From NCBI GenBank assembly GCA_000733355.1, contig JNVV01000031.1, forward strand, positions 252,993 through 316,992: a DNA stretch of 64,000 bases. The letters are read 5' to 3'. The notes under the pieces were generated by a model. The model was given only the letters and a program-made list of their open reading frames with translations, ran no database searches and had not been told where the DNA came from. This DNA is from Falciphora oryzae. Its lineage: Eukaryota; Ascomycota; Sordariomycetes; Magnaporthales; Magnaporthaceae. The position numbers and the translations under genes were made by a program. Below are positions 34,153-44,495 of the stretch, piece after piece (position 1 is the stretch's first letter; each line of letters begins with the position of its first letter).

Positions 34153-34181
34153 GTCACGTCACGTCACGTCACGTCACGTCA
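34153..34181. repeat. Tandem GTCAC pentamer, CRE-like core
   Basis: About five to six head-to-tail copies of 'gtcac', reading cgtcacgtcacgtcac. Each junction creates TGACG on the minus strand, the half-site of CREB/ATF-type bZIP factors. It could be a microsatellite or a dense regulatory element. It lies over 1 kb past the coiled-coil gene's stop and nearly 3 kb from the acyltransferase start. Confidence 0.7.
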
Positions 34182-34398
34182 CAAGATAGCCTTCTGCATC
34201 CACATGGGGGGGACCGGACGGCCCGCCGCCGCTTCCCGCGCGCCGCGGCAGGCGGGCGGATGAGGGGCTCAAATTTTTTTTTCTTCTTGCTGCCACCGCC
34301 GCTTGTTCGTTGCTGTTTTACCCGACCGACACTTGGGGGCTAGCGTGTAACCGGTCAGGCCGGACGAACGACAAGGCTACGTGGTGGGCACTCTGCAA

Positions 34399-34782
34399 NN
34401 NNNNNNNNNNNNNNNNNNNNNNNNNNNNNNNNNNNNNNNNNNNNNNNNNNNNNNNNNNNNNNNNNNNNNNNNNNNNNNNNNNNNNNNNNNNNNNNNNNNN
34501 NNNNNNNNNNNNNNNNNNNNNNNNNNNNNNNNNNNNNNNNNNNNNNNNNNNNNNNNNNNNNNNNNNNNNNNNNNNNNNNNNNNNNNNNNNNNNNNNNNNN
34601 NNNNNNNNNNNNNNNNNNNNNNNNNNNNNNNNNNNNNNNNNNNNNNNNNNNNNNNNNNNNNNNNNNNNNNNNNNNNNNNNNNNNNNNNNNNNNNNNNNNN
34701 NNNNNNNNNNNNNNNNNNNNNNNNNNNNNNNNNNNNNNNNNNNNNNNNNNNNNNNNNNNNNNNNNNNNNNNNNNNNNNNNNN
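34399..34782. other. Assembly gap (384 N)
   Basis: A run of N between 'gcactctgcaa' and 'tagttttaag'. Flanks are ordinary intergenic sequence with pyrimidine runs on the right. A gene fragment in the gap cannot be excluded. Confidence 0.95.
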
Positions 34783-35532
34783 TAGTTTTAAGCTTTGTCT
34801 CTCCTCTTCCTTCCATCCCTTCCTTCCCCCTTCCAAGTCGGTTCTCGGAACCGAAACGTCGCGTCGGGCAGACAGGCAGGCACTAAAGCACAGGTTGGCT
34901 AGTCGCGTGGTCGGGTTTGGGTGCGGATTGGCAAAGGCGGAATATTACGAAATCGTTATGCGTGTTCATTTAGCAGGATTAAACCAGTCATCCCATCTCT
35001 GCCCTCGGTAGACCGCCTCGAAGCGCATCAGGAAAAAAAAAAAAAAAAGAGATGAGAGAGCGTGTCTGCCTGAGAAAGAGGGATCGAGAAAAAGCAGGAA
35101 ACGGAGGAGGAGAAGGAACCTAGAAAGAAAAAGGAGAAAAGAAAAATAAAATAAAAGGAAATACAAACGCCAGTCATATCTTGTGATACTGATTAATGCT
35201 TCCGTGCTTTTTTTTGGTTCTCATCATCGCTCTTGTCGCATTTGCCCTTGTTCTCCGATGCCGCACACAGGGGCATTATACAATATTAAGAAAATGCCTG
35301 GTAGGTAGCGGGAAAATGGAAAGAAAATACCCCGATGAATACAGAGGAAAGAAGAAGAAAAAAAAAAATAAAAAAAAAAATAAAAAAAAGGGAATGGCAC
35401 TAGGGCAAAATCAAAATGGAAGAAGAAACTGACATCAGATAAAGGAGATCCATCTAGGCATAAAAATGCACACCTTAAAAAAAACACCAAAGTGACTAAG
35501 GCCGTTGGGCCTGGCATCTTTTTCTCTAATTC

Positions 35533-37158
35533 TCAGCGCATGCTGAACCACCGCGTAAAGCCCTTGTCTCTCAACAAGGCCGCGAGCGACCTGGCCGGCA
35601 AGCTGACCATGATCTCCGTCTCCTCAGAGTCGCGGCAGGCCGGCATGATGAGCACGTTGCGAAAGTCGACCTGTTTACCCATCATGACCTTGCGGATGCT
35701 CTCCGCGCAGGTACCTTTGGGGTCCTCGGTCACCCCCGGGATCCTGAACCTGGCGTCGGCGCCAAAGGGCTTCCACGTGTTGAACTGCATGTAGGCCACC
35801 GACTGCGGGTCGTCCACCAGGCCCAGGTTGCGCGGGTCCGGCAGCGCCTTGTACAGGCCCGTGCGGAGCGCCACGAAGGCCTCGTCCACGTCGTCGATGT
35901 TCTTGCGGATCACGGCGGCGATCCGGCGGAGCTCGTCCAGGCGCGGGTCCCCTTCCAGGCTCGCGTCGTCCTTGTGGCCCGCCACGCTCGACGCCCGCGC
36001 CGCCGCCTCGGCTAGCCGACTGCGTTTCACGTGCGTCAGGCACTTTGCCGTCGCGTTGCCAAAGTACTCCCTGATGATGTCGGCGAGGGGGCCATCCGAC
36101 AGGTTGCGCTTCCAGTTCACCGGGTTTGAGAGCGTCGCCATCTCCTCCCGGCCGCAGCCCTCCTGCTCCGACCTGTGCAGTGTGACGTAGGCCCACAGCA
36201 GAGTCGACAGCGCAACATACTCGGTCGGCTCCCTTGCGTGGCCATCCCGGAGGCTCCTCCTGAGTGCATCTAGCTTGGTCTTGCCCATGGATAGGACTAC
36301 GCACTCTGTCCTCTCCTGCGAGAGGGCGGGCGCGTTTTTGGGTCGGTATGGCTGCGTCGGGCCGGTGAACCACTGCGGGTCGAACGTGTATTCGGGACAC
36401 AACGCCGCCAGCCGCGCCGCTTTGGCCTCCCGGGACTCGCTCCTTGCTGTTCCTGGGTCGGGGCAGTGGTTGTGCAGAAAGTCGGCCGGCAGGTGCAGCT
36501 TCCGCCGGTCTAGGCGAGGCCTTAGGGGCTCGCCCCTGGTTTCGGCGGCGAAGTCATCAAGGAAGTCGCGCATGCAGTAGCCGTCGCCAAAGGCGTGGTG
36601 CAGGCACGTCTGCAAGATGAGGCCGCCCTTGATGAAAAAGCCCCGGATGGCGACAACGGGGACTTCGGTTCTGATTTCGGTTGTGGGTGCGGCGGCGGCG
36701 CCGTTAGTTCCCGCCGGCGGGGTCTTCTCGGATTGGGTAGCATCGGCTGGGTTGGGGTTAATGCCCAACACAAAAAACTTTGGGTTGTGGAAAAAAGAGG
36801 CCGGGAAGCCCCTGGCGCGGAGCTGTTCGTATGAGTCGTCAATATCGTTAGAAATGTCCGAGAACTTGGCGTCGATCCCGTTCGAAGGCGTCCAAAGCAG
36901 CAGCCCGGGCGTCTCGGGGTTCCGGGACAGCCGCAGCCGGCCCGCGTACCTGGGCCGGTCTCTTGCCAGCCTGGCCAGCGCCGTGAGCAACGCTTGAATG
37001 GCCTTTTCTCGTTCCTTTCGGCCTCCCTGGTGCGGGAAGCACATGCCGTACGCGACCCAGTCCCTCGGCGCTGTCTGGCTCCAGAAATCGAGAGGCGTGG
37101 CGGCATCAGAGCCCGTCGTGGAGGTGTGGGCGGCGCCCATGGTTGTGGATTGGTCCAT
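35533..37158 (-). CDS. BAHD / trichothecene acetyltransferase-like acyltransferase
   Basis: Single exon, 541 residues. The start at 37158 (MDQSTTMGAAHTS) is the first ATG before the conserved region; upstream sequence in frame is low-complexity and lacks family features. The acyl-CoA transfer motif HxxxD is present as HHAFGDG (His 188, Asp 192), in the usual place for the PF02458 family. The second family motif near the C-terminus appears only in a degenerate form (NTWKPFGAD). Such enzymes acylate alcohols or amines of secondary metabolites, e.g. trichothecene 3-O-acetyltransferase. No polyketide synthase, NRPS or P450 gene is beside it in the window, so it is either a stand-alone detoxifying enzyme or a lone tailoring gene. 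Substrate unknown. Confidence 0.8.
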   Translation of the reverse strand: MDQSTTMGAAHTSTTGSDAATPLDFWSQTAPRDWVAYGMCFPHQGGRKEREKAIQALLTALARLARDRPRYAGRLRLSRNPETPGLLLWTPSNGIDAKFSDISNDIDDSYEQLRARGFPASFFHNPKFFVLGINPNPADATQSEKTPPAGTNGAAAAPTTEIRTEVPVVAIRGFFIKGGLILQTCLHHAFGDGYCMRDFLDDFAAETRGEPLRPRLDRRKLHLPADFLHNHCPDPGTARSESREAKAARLAALCPEYTFDPQWFTGPTQPYRPKNAPALSQERTECVVLSMGKTKLDALRRSLRDGHAREPTEYVALSTLLWAYVTLHRSEQEGCGREEMATLSNPVNWKRNLSDGPLADIIREYFGNATAKCLTHVKRSRLAEAAARASSVAGHKDDASLEGDPRLDELRRIAAVIRKNIDDVDEAFVALRTGLYKALPDPRNLGLVDDPQSVAYMQFNTWKPFGADARFRIPGVTEDPKGTCAESIRKVMMGKQVDFRNVLIMPACRDSEETEIMVSLPARSLAALLRDKGFTRWFSMR

Positions 37159-37666
37159 GTCGTCCCCCCCGCGCCGCGCCGAGCCAGGTCGCTGGCTCTG
37201 CGTTACTCGGGCTCGCACCCTATTCTTTCTCTCCGCGCCTCTCTCTTTCTCACTCGCCCACATACACTCTCTGTATCTATGGAAAGAAGGACAAAAGGAG
37301 AAAAAAGCAACCTGGCCTAGTAGCCTGCCCCTTTCCCACTTGTCCTCCACACCCCTTTGTTGAGTGTGGAGTGGTCGGGCTGTCGTGCGTCGTGTCGTGT
37401 CCCTCCTTGAGAGAAGGTGGGTGTGGTGCGTGAGTGTGTGTCTTGCCCGTCCAGCCGGGTCCGTCTGTCTGCGTCTGGAGCGAGTCGAGGACGGCACAGC
37501 CAGTAGTGCGAGTTTTGCGCGGCTGTTTCTTCGGCGATAATGAGGTAGAAAAAAAAAAATTAAAAATAAAAATAAAAATAAAAAGTAGAAAAACAAAACT
37601 CCGAAGGGCCCGGGCCGTCGACAGAGCCAAAGACAGACGTCGCCAATGCGCTTCGGTTTCCGGATG

Positions 37667-37772
37667 TGTGCGTGTGTATGTGTGTATGTGTGTTTGTGCG
37701 TGTGTGTGTGTGGGCGGGTGTGGTGTGGTATGTGGTGTGTATGTGTGTATCAGTAGTGGGTGTGTATGTGTG
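37667..37772. repeat. Imperfect (GT)n microsatellite
   Basis: About 100 bases composed almost only of GT, broken by single A, C or G residues. It lies about 500 bp upstream of the acyltransferase start codon. Confidence 0.85.
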
Positions 37773-39721
37773 TGGATATGCTGGTGACTTGGGAGGACTC
37801 GTCAGGACAGGCCAGACTGGATGCTTTTTCTGGATGCCTGACTTTGGTTTCTCCACCAGTGTTCTGTGTGGAAATCGGCTACAGAGGATTTGGTTGCCTC
37901 GTTCTATCTGCCTCTTCCTTGGCCCTGCCGGGCGGGAGTCTGCATGTATTACCAGGTGGGAACGAGCGTGTAGGATGACGACGGTTGGGCGTGCTGCAGA
38001 TGCTACGCGCGCTCCAAGAGGGGAGTGGACTAATAAATAATGAGACGCAGGACGCGCCGCTGCCTCTTCTGTATAACCGGAATCTAGACCACGAGAGCAT
38101 CAAGAAAAAGCAAGTATCAAATGATGGTAACGAGCCAAGGCTGGGAGGGCCAGCGCGCGAGTGACTGGTGTTATTGCTCGTCAACAGCAAAGGGGCAGCA
38201 ACAGCGATGGGAAAGCGGCGATATCGGTGCCATTGTTGACTTGAACTGGGGCTGGGGTTGGTGTTGGCGGCGCAGGTGATACTGGTGGTGGGAGCAGGGT
38301 GATGCTGGTGATGTCAATGCTGAGGTCGATGCTGGAGCTTGGGTTGGAGCTGGAGCTGGGGCCGATGCTGCAGTGCTAATTATAGGAAGGGGGCGGGCCG
38401 TCAATGAATTCATCTTTTCCCCGGAGAGGCAGGCCCTCTTCCTCGGGTGCTTGGGCTGCTCCCAGCGAAAGATGAACCCAAGGGGCGGCGGCGTCGTAAG
38501 GCGTAAATCCCAGGGGACCAGGGGTGGTGGACAAGTCACCAAGCCGGTGGCTTTTTGGACATGGAATGGATGTACGCTTGCGTGACTGGCCGGGCTGCCA
38601 GTCGAGGTTGGGATGGAAAGGAGGTGAGACTTTCGGTCAATGGTTGGCAGAGTTGTAGCATCAAGCGTCAGCATGTACCAGGTGTGACTTTTCTGTTTTC
38701 CCCTTCCCTTTCGGCCGTCTTTTCTTCTTCTTTTGGTTCGGCCCCAGGGCTGCTGGGGGAGGGAGAGGAGGCTCCGCGTGGCGTGTCAGTAGCACAGTAC
38801 AGCGCACAATTGACAAGGGGGGATGGTTGAAGGGATGGGGATGGGGATGGATGGGCAGGACCCAAGCGCACAAGGTGTGTGTGTGTGTGGTGTGTGAATG
38901 GCCGGATTGGCGGCGGGAGTGACGGAGCGAATACAAGGCCCCGAGACTCGGGAAAAGCGACCGGGACAAAAAGAAAGACGGACAAGAAAATGGAAAATAA
39001 AAATAAGGGGGCCTGCACTCGCTCTCGCCCACCGCTCTAATAGGAGATATGCACTATTTGCATGGGTCGGAAGGAGGCCAGGGAAGGGCAGGACAGGGTG
39101 GAGAAACCCCCAAGCGTGGGAGGCGAAATGATAGTCCGCCTGCGCGGGTGGGAAGGGGAGAGCCACGATGGGGGATGGGGACGGCTGCGGAGTGGACGAT
39201 GGAACGAGGGAATAATGATAAGCAAGAAAGGGCCACGATCCAATGTTGGTTGGCGTATTCCTCTTCATCGGTCCCAAGACGCCCAAATTTGACGGCTCCC
39301 GGAAGTAGAATCCGAATCGTCATCCAAACATAACGAAGCCACAACCAAGAAAGGGAAGGGGGGCAAAAAAAAAAGAAAAGAAAGCACACGAAAAATAAAA
39401 TAAGATAAAAAATTACCCGGCCACACCCCCAGTCAGGAGGCAGAGTGGCCCATCCCTGTGGAATACGCGGGGTCTGACTGCAGCGGGCAATCAACATCGA
39501 GCGTGTTACATGGCTGTACCCGAGAATAGAGGTGTGCCCGCATTCTACTGACGGATGCGCCTTTCCCCTTGGTTGTTTTTGCTTTCCTGCTCGAGTTCGG
39601 CCGAACGGGGACACACACTCATCCCACAGGTGGCCCTCGCAGCGAGCAAGCGCCCGACCGAACCCTGGCTCGCGGCGCACGTCAAGTCGGGCTCTCGGCC
39701 GCCAGCCCGGCCAAGATTGCG

Positions 39722-39769
39722 TGAATGGATACATGAATGGATACATGAATGGATACGTGAATGGATACG
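39722..39769. repeat. Four-unit 12-bp minisatellite
   Basis: Four consecutive copies of TGAATGGATACR, the first two ending in A and the last two in G. Because 12 is divisible by 3, open frames read through it on both strands, which explains spurious ORFs here. Confidence 0.85.
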
Positions 39770-42700
39770 TGAAGGAATGCATAGAACTCGTCACGGAAGG
39801 GGTTCGGCCCCTCCTCACCTTGGGTTGTTAGACGCAATCCAGCCTAGGTCGGGCCGGGGTAAAGTGGTGAACAACTCACCATGCCTCGTCGCGTACCATT
39901 GCCCATACACACAGCGCAGCTCGGCTGCGCGGTGGCCGCTCGGCAAACGCCGCCCGCCTGCCGCCCCTCGACCGGCTTGCTTTAGCCGCCATCCATGTCG
40001 ACTCGACGTTTGCTGCTTGGGGGTTGCTGCAGCTGCAGTGCTGCTGCCTTGCCCGGCCTGGGCGTGCTTGTTGGTCCAAAGGCACGGCTAATGCAGACAG
40101 ACGGCTACCTGCCTCGCTCGGTGAGCAAGCGTCGCCGTCAATTGACCTATTCCGGGCCTCCCCAACGCCCGCGGCACCGCAGAGAAAAGACGGAGCAAGG
40201 AACAAAGAGAAAAAAAGAAAAAAAAAGAGAGAAAGGAAGGAAACAAAAACAAAAGTGGGGTGCATTGGAGCGGCGGTCTCAGCGCTCTGCACGTTCCACT
40301 GCATGAGGAAGGAGGTCGGCTCGTCGGTACTAGGAAGCTGCGTGTGTACTATTTGGGCGATGGCGTTGCTTTTTTCTTTGCTTTTTTTTTCCTCCTTTTC
40401 TTTTCTTTTTTTTTTTTTTTTTCTCCCTCGAGATGGCTCTGGGTAAATGTTGCAGCTCGGCAGGTAGGCAGCCTTGTGTTGCTTTTCTCGCCACACTCTG
40501 CCGCCTGCCCGCTGCCCGGATCATGTGTTGGTGCGTGTGATCTATTGGCGCGCCTGGCCCATTGGCCCATTGGCGGCGTGGGTGTGGCCGACTCTTGCTG
40601 ACCGGTGTGCATCCACGGTAGACCGGATCGGGAAGGGAGGAGGCATCGGTTTGATGCCGCCATTATTGAGTATGGAGTGATAAGTCAGCCTCACTTCTCG
40701 CTGCCAACCACCCAACAAGGTGGACAGCAGACGCGGAAGGAAGTGCCTGCTTGTCTGGTCTTCCAACATCTTTGGTCGGTCGCTCGCGCGCAGGAAGGAG
40801 GACTGGAGCCTGTGTGACCCTTCAGGCAGGGCGGACCCACCCCAAGCTCCCAGCACGGACTGTGCTTTCCTTCCTGGGCTTTTCCATTCTTTGCCGGCCG
40901 CCCCTTCCCTCGACTTCTGTCACTTTGTGAGCCGCCAAAGCCAGCGGCCAGGTCGCGGGATTTCCGCCAATGGATCCCCGCAACCCCTCCCCTCGCTGCC
41001 TTTTGATTGGGCTTCTCGCAAGCAAGCTCAACCCCGTCAGTCGCTGCCCCCAGATTTCCGCTTTGGTCGACTCACAGGCGCGAGTGCGGTCGCAACGCAG
41101 CGGCGGACCAGGAGGCACGTCGCAGCGGCATCAGCAGCGGCAACCCAAGCGGCGCGCCGGCGCACACGCAGGGCCAGCTGGCATGACAGGCAGCAGACAG
41201 GCGGCAGGCTCGCAGTCATCATGGACCGCACCCACCACTGACTGGCCCATGCACCCGCATCAATCCAATCCCATCCACTGCCACCCGCTGCCCTTCATTG
41301 CCATCCAGTCCCTGCCGCCGCCGGTGCTGCTGCGCGCGTGGCCTGCAAGTGACCTCGGGTGGTGGTGCCATATGTGTCCTGCACACCGCGGCAAGGATCC
41401 GGATCCACCTGACGCACACTCCCTCCTTGTTGGCCGCGACATGGGCAAACCGTGGCGGAACGCATCCGCAGACCGCCGCACCTTCTTGGCCGTGCGACAT
41501 GACGCCCTGCCCGGCAAGCCCACCCGGGCGGATTCCCATTGTGCAGTCCTCCTGCCCATGCCATGCCCCCGGCCATGCCGTGCTCCTGAGCCACTGAGTA
41601 CGGTACCCCGAGAACGAGAGCAGATATCTCGCCCACCAGGTGGATAGCCGGCCCAGGCCGCTCGACGCAGCCTGCTTTCCCATCCCTTGCCTTGTCTTAT
41701 CTTGCCTCAATCGGGCTGGGCCACCCACAAGAAAAACGGTCTAGCACAAACACGGGTTCCATTTCGCCTGCCACCCCCTCTGCCTAGACTCTTCACTTTT
41801 CCCACTCACTCTCTTTGCTTTTTCTGCTTCTTTTCTGCACTCTCCCCTTTCTTACTTCCTTTACTTTTTTCCTTTCATTGCTTTTTTTTACTCGCTATTT
41901 TTTCCTCTTCCTCCCTTCCCCCGTTTCCTTCTGTCGCCTGCATACGATGTGGCCCTCATTTTCCCACCCGCAATGTGCCGATCCCCGACCAAGCCAATCT
42001 CTCATTTTTCTTGTCTTTGCTTCTTTGCGGTCGGATCTCGCGATTCCGTTCGCCGACTTTGATCCTCCTTTTCTTTCTTACATCGCCGGATGGCAGCCAC
42101 ACTTGTCTGCCTGCCCCATCCCTGCCGTCATTATTACACACTGCTAACGGGATTTGTGATGTGATCAAACATGAGCCAACGTGCCAACATGCCTCCAAGC
42201 CCGACTGAGACAGTCATGTGGCCCAAGCCCTCTTCCACTGGCTTGCCTGAGCTGCTGCAGGCTCATCAGATGTATCACACCGGCTGGGGGTGTCTGCCTC
42301 CTATTGTCCGATCGTCACTTGTCGAAATCTTGCGCGAGGATCGCTTTCGCGAAGCCTTGCTTTTCGAGATACCCGCAGAAACGAGATGCCATCTTTCGCA
42401 CCCCTCCACAACTGGACCCGGGCGTCCCTACCAACCACCCGTCTCTGTTGGCAACCGCTTCTATTCGTTGGCTGACACGTCACGATCTGCGCCTCCCGGG
42501 GGCCTCTTCGGCAGGCAAAGAGGACAAGACAAAGGCGTCTTGTCTTGCGTCTACTTGACCAGCCTTCACGACCCTCGGGCTTTCCTGGCCCATCAGGGCC
42601 CCGACGGCTAGTCTGATGAGGCACTTTCAGCCCAACTGCTAGGTATCCTGCCCCTCATCCAGCCAGTCCTGCGTCACTAGCGTGCCCTCACCGGAGCCAC

Positions 42701-43703
42701 AGCCGAGGCCCTGGCAGATGGGCCGCGCACCAGACGCTGCCACGCTGCCGAGATACGCGTGACGGAGCTAGCCGTAGGCGTGCATCTCGCGCCTCCCATG
42801 TCGTTCCTGCACTGTGAAGAGCGAGCAAAGGCCAGCCAGCCAGTCCAGGCCACGGATCGAAAGCCGCCCTGGCCTGCCTGCTATTGCACGCCCCAGCCCT
42901 TAATTCACGCGCTCCCCCCCTGGCCGGAGACCGGCCCAGCCCCCTGATTGGGCAGTCCGAGACAACAGAAATTGGCCAAAACACACCCTGAACACGAGGT
43001 TTCCGGGTCACGATCTGTCCAACCAGCGGATCGAGATCATTTACCTGCGATGTTACGCTAGACCAAGTACATGGACTCGGGTTGACGGTATCAACGCCAC
43101 CATTCCCAACCCTCGGACTTGGACCCGTTCTAGCCCAGGTCAAACGAGCCAGTCACCCACGGCTTCCCCTCGCAAGGTCGCCTTTTCTTGGCTTAATTCC
43201 GTGCCCAAATTAGACAATCTTTCTTGGCGCATTCATCTGCTGGCTGGTCGACGCTGAGAGGTATTCACCGCCCCCCTCCCCCCCCCTGAACAGCCGGTGA
43301 CCAGCAGGAAGATTCTGGCAGGGGTGGTCGATCCCGGCTGGATACTCCTGCCTTCCAAGCAGAGCAGTCCCACCCCCAAATGAGTGATAACTGCCGCGCA
43401 ATCCATCGATGCCGGCCCGGTTGGTAACCGATAGGTTGGCTCACAATCCACTCGCTGCATCACGCAATGTCCTCCACGGTCTTTTATTTCTATATCTTGT
43501 ATTGGTATTGTTGCTAGGTAGTACGCAAGGACACATGAATAACCGAGACTCTGGGTTAAAGGTAGAGAACAAGACGTATCTAAACAACGAGGCAGGGTAA
43601 GCGAGAGCGAGGGGGAAAACGGGGAACGAAATAAAAAGCAAAAAAAAAAAAAAAAAAAAAGTGAAGCCAAGCTGCCAGCAAAGCATAGCATGTGCGAGGG
43701 TTA

Positions 43704-44495
43704 TCAATGACGGCCCCATCGCCGTAGGAGAATTCCCGGTAATCTCCTCAGACCCGGATCTCCGGAATCAACCGTCCGGCCTCTCTGCTGGCCGCTGCGC
43801 CCCTTATCTCCTCCACCCTGCTCCGTCAGCAGCCCCTGGTCCACGCCCACAACCACCAGCGAGGTCACGCTGCCTGCGGGGCTTGTGCACACAGTGCTTA
43901 TGATGCTGCCGCCGCCGCCGCCGCCGATGCTGGTTCCGCCGCTTCCGACGCTTGTAATAGTTGCCGTAGTAGTGGTGGCGGTGGTAGCGGTCGTGGAACT
44001 CAGGGCGGACGATGCGGTAACGAGGCTGACGCCACCGACGCTTATCTCGCTGCCTACGTCGCTGCTATTGGAGGACGAGTAATAATACCCGTCGTCGTCG
44101 TCGTCGTCGTCTCTGACCCCGTCCCCGTAGACGTCACCAGCGGCAGCAGCAGCAGGGTTCGCGACGAGGAGGTCACGGTCCGCCGCCGCCGCCGCCGTGG
44201 CGACGAGCAGCTCGGTCGCCATGGACTCGGCGAGCCCGAGGGCGACGTCGCGGCGCCTGGCCTGCGCGCGCCCCAGGCGCTGCTGCAGCTTTCCCCTGCA
44301 GCGCGCGCAGGGGCAGCACGGGTCCGCGTACTCGAGGTGCGCCGGGCGGAGCCGCTGCAGGCCGCGGCGGCAGGCGCCCGGGACGACGACGCCGCGCCGC
44401 TGGGCCTCGCGGCAGAGGAACGAGCGGCCGGGGACCGTGCGCGTGGTGCGGCCCGTGTACCGGCAGAAGCACTCGATCACTTCCGCCACGCACAT
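43704..44495 (-). CDS. Hypothetical Cys-rich protein
   Basis: An intact 263-codon ORF from a true ATG at 44495. The first 70 residues are rich in Cys and Arg (Cys at 2, 9, 11, 28, 42, 60, 61, 63 and 66), ending in CCPCARC, a pattern that could bind zinc. Then come an alanine-rich helix, an acidic poly-Asp run with YYYSSS, and a Thr/Gly/Ser-rich tail encoded by near-perfect GCC/ACC-type triplet repeats. The family is not recognised. It could instead be a non-coding GC-rich stretch. The non-random Cys spacing and the single long frame from an ATG are the only support. Confidence 0.4.
   Translation of the reverse strand: MCVAEVIECFCRYTGRTTRTVPGRSFLCREAQRRGVVVPGACRRGLQRLRPAHLEYADPCCPCARCRGKLQQRLGRAQARRRDVALGLAESMATELLVATAAAAADRDLLVANPAAAAAGDVYGDGVRDDDDDDDGYYYSSSNSSDVGSEISVGGVSLVTASSALSSTTATTATTTTATITSVGSGGTSIGGGGGGSIISTVCTSPAGSVTSLVVVGVDQGLLTEQGGGDKGRSGQQRGRTVDSGDPGLRRLPGILLRRWGRH

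Larger units (their letters stand above)
33111..35532. other. Intergenic 2.4 kb with gap and pentamer repeat
   Basis: Holds the T-rich 3' region of the coiled-coil gene, A tracts at 33931-33949 and 35031-35048, a tandem CGTCA repeat at 34153-34181 and a 384-base N gap (34399-34782). No coding sequence is supported. ORFs crossing the gap are artefacts of reading N as X. Confidence 0.6.
37159..43703. other. Gene-poor 6.5 kb with simple repeats
   Basis: No protein family is recognised on either strand. Simple repeats are at 37667-37772 (GT-rich), 38876-38890 (GT), 39722-39769 (12-bp minisatellite), 40399-40422 (T tract) and 43640-43660 (A tract). ORFs with true ATG starts at 38171-38674 (minus, Pro/Ala-rich) and 42171-42611 (plus) show no features that would make me call them genes. 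Pyrimidine-rich stretches near 41770-41940 resemble the leader or promoter sequence of fungal genes, so an unrecognised transcript may start there. Confidence 0.45.

Noticed and set aside
34310..35011. ORFs crossing the 384-N gap
   Set aside because: They exist only because N was translated as X; the flanks are intergenic.
37159..37596. N-terminal extension of the acyltransferase to 37596
   Set aside because: The added 146 residues are low-complexity and repeat-derived, with no family similarity; the ATG at 37158 directly precedes the domain.
39054..39818. 254-codon minus-strand ORF through the minisatellite
   Set aside because: Open only because 12-bp units keep frame and GC-rich antisense lacks stops; no features.
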